Shown: in pieces, positions 6,824 through 13,872 of the stretch | How positions within the stretch are numbered: position 1 is the first letter of the stretch | Layout of the letters: each line of letters opens with the position of its first letter | Origin: Candidatus Nanohaloarchaea archaeon | Lineage (GTDB): Archaea; EX4484-52; GLR71 | DNA length: 14,020 nucleotides | Assembly (NCBI GenBank): GCA_030671745.1 | Contig: DAOVHT010000019.1 | Location: 1 to 14,020 of the forward strand | Reading direction: 5' to 3' | Made by a program: the position numbers and the translations under genes | The notes under the pieces: generated by a model | What the model was told of the DNA's origin: nothing | Databases searched by the model: none | The model's input: the letters and a program-made list of their open reading frames with translations, nothing else

Positions 6824-7609
6824 ATGATTATTATGGATTATAACTTGACAGAATGCCAGATTAAAAACATTGATGCAATCGTCAGAAATGGTGGACTTGA
6901 ATTTCCTGAACTTTTTGCAGTCTATACTTCTGGAAAGATTGGTCCATATTATATACAAAGTACAGTAGTCCTAGATGAACCCCAATCATATCAAGATGCA
7001 ATTGATTCCATCATAAAATTAATATCAGATAGTATAGGCGATAATTTTGATAACATCTCAGGTGGTGCAACTCGAGATTGGCCATTTTCAGCACCTGTTG
7101 CATATTCTATCCCAAAACCATATACTATATTATATAAAGAAGACAAAATTATTGGAGCAGACATGAATAGTAAAACGGTGGTGCATGTAGCTGATCTTAA
7201 CAACCAAGGTTCATCTGTGCGAGATATGTGGGCACCAAAGATTCGAAAAGTTGGTGGAACTATAAATGATGTTTTTTTCTTTGTTGATAGAATGGAAGTT
7301 GAAGGAATTAAAGCAATAAAAGAGGCAGGATTGAAGTCACATGCAGTTGTAAAACTTAATGAGTCTGCTTGGGATTATCTTTTAGAAACTGAAAAAATAA
7401 CATCCCACATGTATGATTCATTGATAGGTCGTATAAAAAATCCAGAAAAATGGGCAGAAGATATGCTTTTAAGTCCTAAGGGATTACAGAAAATGAATGA
7501 ACTCTTACACAGCGCTGATGATAGTGTCAGGACCAAAGCTAGAAAAATCTTAAATACGGGATACCCGCACATCAAAAATGATATCCTTATAGGGATAGAG
7601 AACTTATGA
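6824..7609 (+). CDS. Orotate phosphoribosyltransferase-like protein with altered PRPP motif
   Basis: A 261-residue type I PRTase-fold protein nearest to orotate PRTases. YTSGKIGPYYIQS (residues 34-46) matches the OPRT substrate segment 'SG..SPYYID'. GGATRDWPFSAPVAY (80-94) is the strand-helix before the pyrophosphate-binding loop, YKEDKIIG (104-111) is a short version of the catalytic RKE.K.HG loop, and VVHVADLNNQGSSV (119-132) is the PRPP loop. In that loop the first acidic residue is Ala123 and the usual Ser/Thr is Asn127; only Asp124 and GSS remain. DVFFFVDRMEVEGI (149-162) fits the next strand. About 70 extra helical residues follow at the C-terminus. Transfer of phosphoribose to a base is the family reaction; with these substitutions it could be an enzyme for another base or a PRPP/nucleotide-sensing regulator. 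It is AT-rich and converges with fibrillarin. Confidence 0.75.
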   Translation: MIIMDYNLTECQIKNIDAIVRNGGLEFPELFAVYTSGKIGPYYIQSTVVLDEPQSYQDAIDSIIKLISDSIGDNFDNISGGATRDWPFSAPVAYSIPKPYTILYKEDKIIGADMNSKTVVHVADLNNQGSSVRDMWAPKIRKVGGTINDVFFFVDRMEVEGIKAIKEAGLKSHAVVKLNESAWDYLLETEKITSHMYDSLIGRIKNPEKWAEDMLLSPKGLQKMNELLHSADDSVRTKARKILNTGYPHIKNDILIGIENL

Positions 7610-7615
7610 AGATAA

Positions 7616-8272
7616 TCACTTCAACTTACAGACAAAGAATGCGTGGTCAACCTCGAAATGACCGAGATTCAATTCTGTTATTATGTCGAACTTCTCCTGC
7701 AGTTTCTTTCGCTCTTGCGCGAATATCTTTTTAGGGTTCTCGCTGACATCAATGCTCCTTGCCTTGATTGCAATCATTGCAAGACCGCCTTTTTTCAGGA
7801 AAGTCTCTGCGTTTCTTATGAAGATTGCGCTCTGGTCTTTCTGCGCTATGTCCTGATATAGGACATGCACGTTCTCGACCCGTGATGCGAACTGCTGCGG
7901 CATCCGTGCATCGGACAATATTGGCATTATGTTCGGTCTTCTCTTTGCAACATACAGAAGGTCCCTTATTGACCGTGGTGAAAATTCAACACCGTATATC
8001 ACGCCGCGTGGACCTACAATGTCTGAAATGTGACTTGCAGTTGTGCCGCTTGCGATACCTAAATACAATACTTTTGCGCCCTCAAAAAGACCTGTCTCTT
8101 TAAGACCCATCCTAAGTGCGGCTCCTAACTTGCTCTTTTTAGGATCCCAGACTCGATACTCATCTTTACCTTTACGGATTACCTTCTCATCGTATACTTT
8201 GTATCTTTGCACCATGCTCAGTGTTGCAAAATCTTTACCGAATCTGTAAATGCCATCAATTGTATCTTTCAT
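7616..8272 (-). CDS. flpA: Fibrillarin-like rRNA/tRNA 2'-O-methyltransferase
   Basis: A 218-residue fibrillarin, normal archaeal length. It uses S-adenosylmethionine to methylate ribose 2'-OH groups in rRNA and tRNA within the C/D-box RNP, guided by small RNAs and held by Nop5 and L7Ae. Motifs: YLGIASGTTASHISDIVGP (residues 70-88) is the SAM-binding motif I, VEFSPRS (95-101) motif II, SDAR (120-123), DIAQKDQ (141-147) and AIKARSID (168-175), with the family's acidic and lysine catalytic positions in place. The ATG at 8272 follows the Nop5 stop by 5 nt, so the two are one operon with probable translational coupling, an arrangement conserved in archaea. It converges with the PRTase-like gene with only 6 nt between stops. 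Confidence 0.96.
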   Translation of the reverse strand: MKDTIDGIYRFGKDFATLSMVQRYKVYDEKVIRKGKDEYRVWDPKKSKLGAALRMGLKETGLFEGAKVLYLGIASGTTASHISDIVGPRGVIYGVEFSPRSIRDLLYVAKRRPNIMPILSDARMPQQFASRVENVHVLYQDIAQKDQSAIFIRNAETFLKKGGLAMIAIKARSIDVSENPKKIFAQERKKLQEKFDIITELNLGHFEVDHAFFVCKLK

Positions 8273-8277
8273 AATAA

Positions 8278-9324
8278 TTAACCCTTGAGATTTTCTATTT
8301 TCTTGTCAAACTTTTCTTTAAGCAGGTCGCCGCCGGTCAATTTTTTGTCAAAATAATCCATCCTGAATGCGATTGATAGTGTGCTTGCAAGCATTCTGGA
8401 ACGTTTACCTCGCTCGTTCTTTTTTGACTGGTTGATGACCGGTGCCTGGAAAATCAGACCGTGTTTAGGGGACGGTCCCTGACCCATTATGTGCCTGAAA
8501 AGCGCTTTCTCAGCACCCATGACCTGCACGGTCGATGATGGTAGTTTTGCTATCTTTTCAAGAGAACCGGCATCTGCCAGAAGACGAGATGCTAGTGTGG
8601 GACTGATTATCCTTGTAACATTTGGCATAATCTCTGTCGCTTTTCTGTCAACATAAGCTTCAAGTTCTTTCATCTGTCTATAAATGCTATTTATCATAAT
8701 TGCATAATTTTGATACTGCAAGATATCAGTTTCAGAATAGTCGCCACCCATACTTAATCCGGCATCTTCTGATAGGTCTTCTCTTTTTGGTGTTGTTGCC
8801 AACAAAGATGCAAGTTTCTCATTGGATTTTACAGTTTCAAGAAGTTCAGGGTAGTAAAGACCATACCATTCCTTAAGACGGATAGATAATGTGTTTGCTG
8901 TGGATTCAAGCTCGTCAATTGTGCTTACTGCATGGACCAATAGACGGTCATCTGTTGATGCTGCCTTGATTGATGTCTTTGTAATTGTTGAGTTGAGTTC
9001 GTTGATATAGAGATAATATTCACCTGCATCTTTTACGAAACCGGTCGATATTGCAAGTTTTGAGAGGTTGTTTCGTATGGTGTCCCCTGAAATGTTTGGA
9101 AATTCATCAAAGAAACCATCTTTTGGTATCTCGAAGATGATTTGGTCATCTTTTTTTCCTAGTTTCTTGATCAGGGCTCTGTCGTCTTCTGTAAGCTCTG
9201 GATGGCTTGCAGCGATGAATCTGTCTTTTGCGTCATCAAGCTTAAATATGATTGAAGCTAACTGTTTACCGTTTGCGTCATGCGCGAACAGACCTATAGG
9301 ATTAAGAGAGATATAAGTATACAT
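8278..9324 (-). CDS. nop5: Nop5 (Nop56/58-like) C/D-box RNP core protein
   Basis: A 348-residue Nop5. It bridges fibrillarin and the L7Ae-bound guide RNA in the archaeal C/D sRNP. The N-terminal domain (1-110) is the fibrillarin-binding part and is divergent here. A long coiled coil (about 130-245) mediates dimerisation. The Nop domain (about 220-335) carries VMGAEKALFRHIMGQGPSPK (278-297) and GLIFQAPVINQS (299-310), then RGKRSRMLAS (315-324), all family signatures. The lysine-rich C-terminal tail common in some homologues is short. The first gene of the operon with fibrillarin, it is expressed from a TATA box shared with the divergent rps17e gene. On the minus strand GGTG (9332-9335) lies a few bases before the ATG. 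Confidence 0.96.
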   Translation of the reverse strand: MYTYISLNPIGLFAHDANGKQLASIIFKLDDAKDRFIAASHPELTEDDRALIKKLGKKDDQIIFEIPKDGFFDEFPNISGDTIRNNLSKLAISTGFVKDAGEYYLYINELNSTITKTSIKAASTDDRLLVHAVSTIDELESTANTLSIRLKEWYGLYYPELLETVKSNEKLASLLATTPKREDLSEDAGLSMGGDYSETDILQYQNYAIMINSIYRQMKELEAYVDRKATEIMPNVTRIISPTLASRLLADAGSLEKIAKLPSSTVQVMGAEKALFRHIMGQGPSPKHGLIFQAPVINQSKKNERGKRSRMLASTLSIAFRMDYFDKKLTGGDLLKEKFDKKIENLKG

Positions 9325-9352
9325 ATAGAATTACACCAACGATTATACAAAG

Positions 9353-9360
9353 GTTTATAA
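9353..9360. promoter_or_regulatory. Palindromic TATA box shared by nop5-flpA and rps17e
   Basis: TTTATAAA is a perfect 8 bp palindrome. It lies 32 nt before the nop5 ATG on one strand and about 41 nt before the rps17e ATG on the other, so one TBP site could serve both. A second plus-strand candidate, TTTAAAA, lies near 9371-9376. Confidence 0.5.
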
Positions 9361-9397
9361 AACTTTATCTTTAAAAGTCTTTGCAATTGGTGACGAT

Positions 9398-9589
9398 ATG
9401 GGTAAAATAAAACACACATTCATTAAGAGAGGCGCTAGACGTATCTACGAACAGAATCCTAAAGAATTCTCCACAGATTTTGATAAGAACAAGAAAGCGA
9501 TCGCAGCTAAAAATGTTGTTGAAAGCAAAAGCATCAGAAACAAAATGGCTGGATACATGATCAAGATCATTAAGAACAAACAGTTCTAA
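9398..9589 (+). CDS. rps17e: Small ribosomal subunit protein eS17 (S17e)
   Basis: A 63-residue, strongly basic protein of the archaeal/eukaryotic S17e family, found in the small ribosomal subunit and absent from bacteria. It matches along its whole length: MGKIKHTFIKRGARRIYEQN, then FSTDFDKNKKA, and the highly conserved SIRNKMAGYMIKIIK. Archaeal S17e proteins are about this size. The ATG follows a GGTGA ribosome site (9389-9393) by 4 nt. It is divergent from nop5-flpA, pairing ribosome synthesis with rRNA modification, and is followed by T-tracts. Confidence 0.95.
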   Translation: MGKIKHTFIKRGARRIYEQNPKEFSTDFDKNKKAIAAKNVVESKSIRNKMAGYMIKIIKNKQF

Positions 9590-9591
9590 AC

Positions 9592-9627
9592 ATTATTTTT
9601 TCTTTCTTTTTCCTGATTTTTTTGTAG
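9592..9627 (+). terminator. T-rich terminator after rps17e
   Basis: Three T-runs (TTTTTTCTTTCTTTTT, then TTTTTTT) follow the stop codon with no strong hairpin, the usual form of archaeal RNA polymerase termination. Confidence 0.6.
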
Positions 9628-9685
9628 ATAAGCAGTGATTATTATAAGTTTTTAGACCTAATTATAGCTTAATACATGGATTTAT

Positions 9686-9696
9686 TTTTTATACAT
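9686..9696 (+). promoter_or_regulatory. TATA-like box before the 9721 gene
   Basis: TTTTTATACAT is centred about 30 nt before the ATG at 9721, consistent with a leaderless mRNA. Confidence 0.45.
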
Positions 9697-9720
9697 TACA
9701 TAGATAATTGGTGTTAATAT

Positions 9721-10158
9721 ATGGGATTTGAAGGTAAGGACAATACAGACTTTGAAGACAATATTCGTGAAATGATATTAGCGGAGATTGGTAATATAAA
9801 ACTAAATCAGCTCAATGATTATGCACTCGCTAACCAAGATACATTAAGAACCATATATGGCAACGGCATACTTAATGATGAAAATATTAAAGAAGCATTA
9901 AGAAACCCTGTCACAGCACGTATATGGGATGATTATAAAATCATAAGCAATGGATTTGTATTTGAAAATTTACCTCATCCAGAACTTATAGCATATGCTT
10001 TAGAACATGATGTATTTTCTGAAAAAGAACTTAAACTTATACCTTTAGAACCTGGAGACACATTACAGAAAATTATAGATAGATATAGAACAGAAGATTT
10101 ATTTGATTACCTTAAAGAAAAACTACTGAACCCCACACTACCTTGTTATGAGGTTTAA
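9721..10158 (+). CDS. Hypothetical protein, 145 aa
   Basis: I do not recognise this protein. It is 145 residues, acidic, soluble and mostly helical, with no signal or membrane segment. The middle contains TARIWDDYKIISNGF and LPHPELIAYALEHDVFSEKE, which read as short helices joined by turns; I see no catalytic motif and no cysteine cluster (one Cys near the end). The coding sequence is AT-rich. A TATA-like box lies 30 nt before the ATG, and GGTG at 9710-9713 may help. Its stop codon overlaps that of the convergent 74-residue gene (10155-10158), so both transcripts must overlap at the 3' end. Confidence 0.65.
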   Translation: MGFEGKDNTDFEDNIREMILAEIGNIKLNQLNDYALANQDTLRTIYGNGILNDENIKEALRNPVTARIWDDYKIISNGFVFENLPHPELIAYALEHDVFSEKELKLIPLEPGDTLQKIIDRYRTEDLFDYLKEKLLNPTLPCYEV

Positions 10159-10379
10159 TCAATAACCTTTGCCTTATGTTCGCCTAAAACAGAGACCAAT
10201 AACTGGTTTATGTAGTTTATGTTCACAGGCTCCTTCAAGAAGATCACTACTGATTTACGTGCATCTATCTTGTCAAGATCCTCGATCTCGAAAGAATCGA
10301 TATTCTCTGCACCTTTAAGCTTTCCTTCCAAGACCTTTTTCTTGTCATCAACAATTATTTCAAGAGATAATACTTCCAT
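10155..10379 (-). CDS. Small hypothetical protein, 74 aa
   Basis: I do not recognise this protein. It is 74 residues with roughly balanced charge and an apparent beta-beta-alpha-beta pattern: LSLEIIVDD and KKVLEGKLKG, then IEDLDKIDARKSVVIFLKEP, then a helix NINYINQLLVSVLG. No catalytic motif is visible. That it is a real gene is supported by a good TATA box (10401-10412) at 28 nt from the ATG, and by a codon pattern rich in GAA, GAT and AAG with few rare codons. It is divergent from the inositol-phosphate synthase gene and its stop overlaps that of the convergent 145-residue gene. Confidence 0.6.
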   Translation of the reverse strand: MEVLSLEIIVDDKKKVLEGKLKGAENIDSFEIEDLDKIDARKSVVIFLKEPVNINYINQLLVSVLGEHKAKVID

Positions 10380-10400
10380 ACTTTATCTTGTATATGATAA

Positions 10401-10412
10401 CTTTTATATATC
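10401..10412 (-). promoter_or_regulatory. TATA box for the 74-residue gene
   Basis: The minus strand reads GATATATAAAAG, close to the archaeal consensus, centred about 28 nt from the ATG at 10379. The mRNA is probably leaderless. Confidence 0.6.
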
Positions 10413-10436
10413 TTATTATCATAGCTTTTAAAAATG

Positions 10437-10447
10437 GGTCAGGTCAG
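10437..10447. repeat. Tandem GGTCA repeat between divergent genes
   Basis: GGTCAGGTCAG is two direct copies of GGTCAG sharing the register, about 20 bp upstream of the ino1 TATA box and 60 bp from the other gene. It may be a regulator-binding site; it is too short to be certain. Confidence 0.3.
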
Positions 10448-10459
10448 ATAAAAAATATA

Positions 10460-10471
10460 AGATATATATCT
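10460..10471 (+). promoter_or_regulatory. TATA box for inositol-phosphate synthase
   Basis: AGATATATATCT is a 12 bp palindrome centred near 10465. It predicts a start near 10492 and a leader of about 20 nt, which would hold the GTGAT ribosome site (10503-10507). Confidence 0.5.
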
Positions 10472-10511
10472 GTTTGCGCCAAATGTAAATCATAAGTATC
10501 ATGTGATTAAA

Positions 10512-11651
10512 ATGGCAAGATTAAAGATTGGTTTTTTCGGTTTCGGTTATGTCGCATCAACGTTGACCTGCGGCATTGAAAGGGTCAAGGCAGGCGAGAT
10601 TGACCTTACAGGCATACCTCTTGAGAACAGGATACCTGGGTGCAATGTTGAGGAAATCGATGTAGTGTGCGGGTTTGATGTGGACAGAAGAAAGATAGGC
10701 AAGAAAGTGTCATCATTCATCGGCATGTATCCAGAACTTAAGCAGATGGAGGCATTCGACAGTATCAAGATACATCAGGGCGTCAATCTGGGTTCTACCG
10801 ACGGTATGCCATTTGAGGCTGAAGGTGTCGATGACAGCAATACTCTTGAGGATAGTGCAAAGATCATTGTGGAGCGTATAATCGAGGAAGACCTTGACTG
10901 CACGATCGTTGTCACTGCAACTGAAGAGATATATGATGTCGGTTCGGTTTCTGCGCTTGAGGCAATAATTCAAAATGATGAAAAAGACAAGATCACTGCA
11001 TCCATGTTCTATGCATACTGCGCATTTGCGGCAGCCAAAAAAAGAGGACGGGGCATTGTCCACATCAACGGGATACCGAGCAAGATAGCAAACAGTACTG
11101 TGTTTACTGAGCTTGCGGAAAAGAGCGGTTCTGTGCTGATAGGCGATGACATCAGTTCAGGGCAGTCACGGCTGCTGTCTGACCTCATGGAACATTACAA
11201 GGAGATAAACAGGAAGATACTGAGCGCTATAGGTGCCAACTGGGGTGGCAACATGGACTTCTACAGGCTCCAGGACGAGAAACGGAACGAGAGCAAGAAG
11301 ATAACCAAGACAGGGTGCGCAAAAGATATCTTAGGGTATGACATGCCATCAGACATAAAACCGCATGGATACCTATCTACACTCGGTGACAAGAAAGCGA
11401 TATTCATGCATTTCCCCATGAGACTTTTCAATGGTGCGGAAGATGAGATATATATCTGCGGCAGGATCAATGACAGTCCGGCTGCGGCAGGGATGCTTGT
11501 CGATATGGGACGGTTGGGTGCGCTTGCAATATCAAGAGGCGAATCAGGGATAAATGCGACCATCAATTCGTTCTACTGCAAATGGTTCGGTAAGCAGCAC
11601 AGCAAGATCCTTGCATATCAGAAACTTGTCGGATGGGTCGGTAAAAGTTAG
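10512..11651 (+). CDS. ino1: Myo-inositol-1-phosphate synthase
   Basis: A 379-residue enzyme converting glucose-6-phosphate to inositol-1-phosphate with NAD+. In archaea the product feeds archaetidylinositol lipids and, in some, inositol-phosphate osmolytes. Motifs in order: GFFGFGYVAS (residues 7-16, NAD-binding), FDVDRRKIGK (55-64), NGIPSKIANS (166-175), IGDDISSGQS (190-199), GGNMDF (225-230) and ESKKITKT (240-247) with the conserved lysines, then DSPAAAG (301-307). Length and motif order fit the short bacterial/archaeal type rather than the longer eukaryotic form. I start at ATG 10512 because GTGAT is placed as a ribosome site; the upstream GTG at 10503 would add three residues and destroy it. 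The next gene, a membrane protein, follows after 49 nt and may share the transcript. Confidence 0.93.
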   Translation: MARLKIGFFGFGYVASTLTCGIERVKAGEIDLTGIPLENRIPGCNVEEIDVVCGFDVDRRKIGKKVSSFIGMYPELKQMEAFDSIKIHQGVNLGSTDGMPFEAEGVDDSNTLEDSAKIIVERIIEEDLDCTIVVTATEEIYDVGSVSALEAIIQNDEKDKITASMFYAYCAFAAAKKRGRGIVHINGIPSKIANSTVFTELAEKSGSVLIGDDISSGQSRLLSDLMEHYKEINRKILSAIGANWGGNMDFYRLQDEKRNESKKITKTGCAKDILGYDMPSDIKPHGYLSTLGDKKAIFMHFPMRLFNGAEDEIYICGRINDSPAAAGMLVDMGRLGALAISRGESGINATINSFYCKWFGKQHSKILAYQKLVGWVGKS

Positions 11652-11700
11652 GTACTAACATAAATAATCTAAAAGATAAATTATATGCAAGGGTGTTACT

Positions 11701-12258
11701 ATGGAAACATTAGAATTTGAGGTCGCGATAAGGTATCCTTTCAACAGGATGAAAGGTATGCTGAATGCGTTATGGTTATTTGTGCCAATATTCGGATGGT
11801 TTGCGCTGTTCGGGTATATTGTGCGGATCGTAAATGAGTTCATCGACGGTAAGTTTGAAGAGCTGCCAACGATACAGTTTGCAGATGACATGAAGCTCGG
11901 GTTCATGATGTTTTTGAAGGCGATACCGTTCTTTTTGGTCTATATGGTATTGATAAGCGGAATCGGTATGGTCAGTGAGACGCTTTCAAGCATTGTAACT
12001 TTAGCGACGGCAATATTTATGATTCCTCTGCTCAACATGAACTTCCTGAGAAAACAGACTGTAGAGTCTTATTTTGAGTTCGGTATACTTACGGCTGTGA
12101 CTGAGAATGTTGGAGACTATATTGTGACGATATTGAAAGGGATTGCCCTTACAATCATATTTATGATTATGGCAATATTCTTGGTCGGTATCCCTGCGCA
12201 GATGTTTACAAAAAACATCTTTATCGCTGACTTCTACAGAAGGTATGTCAAGGGATAG
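11701..12258 (+). CDS. DUF4013-like integral membrane protein
   Basis: A 185-residue membrane protein with predicted helices near residues 20-40, 68-90, 95-112 and 140-168. FGYIVRIVNEFIDGKFEELP (37-56) after the first helix, followed by ADDMKLGFMMFLKA, resembles archaeal DUF4013 proteins, where a 'GY.VR.......G...LP.' loop precedes a second hydrophobic region. The function of that family is not established. A GGGTG ribosome site (11691-11695) lies 5 nt before the ATG. It follows ino1 on the same strand, so a role in the membrane or lipids is a reasonable guess from position only. A hairpin and T-tract follow. Confidence 0.75.
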   Translation: METLEFEVAIRYPFNRMKGMLNALWLFVPIFGWFALFGYIVRIVNEFIDGKFEELPTIQFADDMKLGFMMFLKAIPFFLVYMVLISGIGMVSETLSSIVTLATAIFMIPLLNMNFLRKQTVESYFEFGILTAVTENVGDYIVTILKGIALTIIFMIMAIFLVGIPAQMFTKNIFIADFYRRYVKG

Positions 12259-12282
12259 ACCCCTTATCTTTTTTCTTTTTTT
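12250..12282 (+). terminator. Hairpin plus T-tract terminator
   Basis: AAGGG (12250-12254) and CCCTT (12261-12265) form a 5 bp stem with a 6 nt loop, followed by ATCTTTTTTCTTTTTTT. The stem begins inside the last codons of the membrane-protein gene. Confidence 0.6.
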
Positions 12283-12303
12283 AAATTATTTCTAAATTGA
12301 TAT

Positions 12304-12341
12304 TGATTCTTTTTTGGTTCATATGAACCATATTTGAATCA
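12304..12341. repeat. Two-tier 38 bp palindrome between convergent genes
   Basis: TGGTTCATATGAACCA (12315-12330) is a perfect 16 bp palindrome. Flanking it symmetrically, TGATTC (12304-12309) and GAATCA (12336-12341) form a second pair of arms separated by 5 nt interior segments on each side. The right arm includes the TGA stop of the minus-strand gene. It may be a bidirectional terminator or mRNA 3'-end hairpin, or a protein-binding site. Confidence 0.6.
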
Positions 12342-13853
12342 GTGTCGGACATAACTGTTGAAAAAGTAGCGTATGTATTTTTCTGAGGTCTCTTTTTGCA
12401 TTATCTTGTCTGTTTCCAGGTCAACGTTATCGTTTTGTTTGTGATTTGTTATCCATTCGACAAGACTGTCTATCATGTATGCAAAAACCGTGTCTATCGC
12501 CTTACTGTCCGTGCCTGTCTGCTTATAGAAATTTATCGGGTATCCTGAGTTGAGAAGATTTATTCGTTTGTTATTGATAGTTATTATTTCTGTAAGTCCG
12601 TCATCTTTTATTTTATATTGTTTAATCTGATCTTGAGAGAATTCTGCATTGTTAGTTGAACAATTGATAAGGTAAACATTATCCTTAAGGATTTTCAGGT
12701 GATCCAGATCAAGAGCTGAATCAGTTCCGGTTGTGCTGAATATTATGTCATAAGTTGAGACCTTATCAATGTCTTTTATCATGTCGTGATTGTTCAATAA
12801 CATTTTTGCGCTCGTTACGATATCAGTATCATACCCGCAGACGTGAGTGAATCGTTTCTCAAGGATATTTATCAGATAAGAACCGATGCTGCCAGTACCT
12901 AATATTAAAACGCGTTTATTCAGTCCGAACTCATAATTGTAATCTCTTGAATATGTGATGAATGCATCAAATATACCTTTTGCAACAAGTGGGTTCTCTA
13001 TCAATTTTTTCAGGTTGGATGTGGCTATTGATATTCGTGGAATGTTATCGTTCTTTTCTTTGAGTCCGTTTTTTGTATCTTCGATAAGGCATATTCGTTT
13101 TGAGTCTGTGATATCTTTTGATAAATTATAGAATATCCCAGATAAATCAAAGACAAGTATTTTTTTGTTGTGTCTGTTTAATTCAGAGATAATAACATCA
13201 GTATCAAAAAAATCTTTGTTTTCAGCCATTTTTGATATGTTTTTTGCGCTCTTCTCATCATATGAATATCTTTTGCAGATAAAATAAATTTTTGTGTCAA
13301 ATAATTGTTTTAAGTGTTGGATAAATCTTTCAGTTTTGGTGTCGCAATGATTCACCACCACGATTTCAAAATCGTTGTCTTTTATCTTATCTATGTTTTT
13401 TTTGTTGATCAACATATAGGGATTGTAAGGCATCTCTTGCAGATAAATTATTTCCAGTTCCTTTTTGACGTCGTCAAACAGTTCATCTTTTATCTTCAAA
13501 TAATCAGTATATGTGAACCATTTAGCTTCACTTATTTCTGCATCAAGTTGTATGGTATCAGTGTCGGACTTTGCATAGTAGATGAAATCAAAATGGAATT
13601 TCTTGCCCAGATCTTCAAGCTGTGCATACCTATAGGAAACTACTTTGTTTGATAGGACCTCTTTTTGCGCCATTATCTTTACATCAAGACCCACCTCTTC
13701 TTTGATCTCTCTTAGGACTGCTTGATCCGGTGTCTCGTCAGGGTCGACTTTCCCGCCGACCGGTAACCATCTTTTTATTTTTGGGTGATTTACTAGAAGG
13801 ACTTTATTCTTGAAGATTATGTACGCTGTCGCTGCGAATCGGGTGGGTTTCAT
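12339..13853 (-). CDS. Nudix hydrolase fused to an S-adenosylhomocysteine-hydrolase-like domain
   Basis: A 504-residue two-domain protein. Residues 5-140 are a MutT-like Nudix hydrolase with a complete Nudix box at 34-56 (GKVDPDE, seven residues, then REIKEEVGL), preceded by WLPVGG; this fold cleaves nucleoside diphosphates linked to another group. Residues about 160-465 follow the S-adenosylhomocysteine hydrolase plan: IEDTKNG (257-263), SIATSNLKKLIENPLVAKG (275-293), a Rossmann LILGTGSIGSYL (316-327), VCGYDTD (338-344), DIIFSTTG (369-376), NVYLINCSTNNAEF (392-405) and INLLNSGYPINFY (431-443). The usual GHP motif is GTD and the NIGHFD-like stretch has no histidine, so it is probably not a true hydrolase but an NAD-dependent relative. 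The AT-rich gene is likely leaderless (TATA-like box 13873-13884). It follows tRNA-Gln on the same strand. Substrate unknown. Confidence 0.85.
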   Translation of the reverse strand: MKPTRFAATAYIIFKNKVLLVNHPKIKRWLPVGGKVDPDETPDQAVLREIKEEVGLDVKIMAQKEVLSNKVVSYRYAQLEDLGKKFHFDFIYYAKSDTDTIQLDAEISEAKWFTYTDYLKIKDELFDDVKKELEIIYLQEMPYNPYMLINKKNIDKIKDNDFEIVVVNHCDTKTERFIQHLKQLFDTKIYFICKRYSYDEKSAKNISKMAENKDFFDTDVIISELNRHNKKILVFDLSGIFYNLSKDITDSKRICLIEDTKNGLKEKNDNIPRISIATSNLKKLIENPLVAKGIFDAFITYSRDYNYEFGLNKRVLILGTGSIGSYLINILEKRFTHVCGYDTDIVTSAKMLLNNHDMIKDIDKVSTYDIIFSTTGTDSALDLDHLKILKDNVYLINCSTNNAEFSQDQIKQYKIKDDGLTEIITINNKRINLLNSGYPINFYKQTGTDSKAIDTVFAYMIDSLVEWITNHKQNDNVDLETDKIMQKETSEKYIRYFFNSYVRH

Positions 13854-13872
13854 AGATGTAATTAGGTATTGT

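Noticed and set aside
6824..7609. Naming the PRTase-like gene pyrE
   Set aside because: The PRPP motif lacks the first acidic residue and the conserved Thr, and the protein has a long C-terminal extension.
13314..13652. Open frame of 112 codons on the plus strand
   Set aside because: It is antisense to the Nudix/SAHH-like gene and shows no motif, promoter or ribosome site.
12339..13853. Naming the fusion gene ahcY (SAH hydrolase)
   Set aside because: Key histidines are missing, the N-terminal part of the SAH hydrolase catalytic domain is reduced, and a Nudix domain is fused to it.
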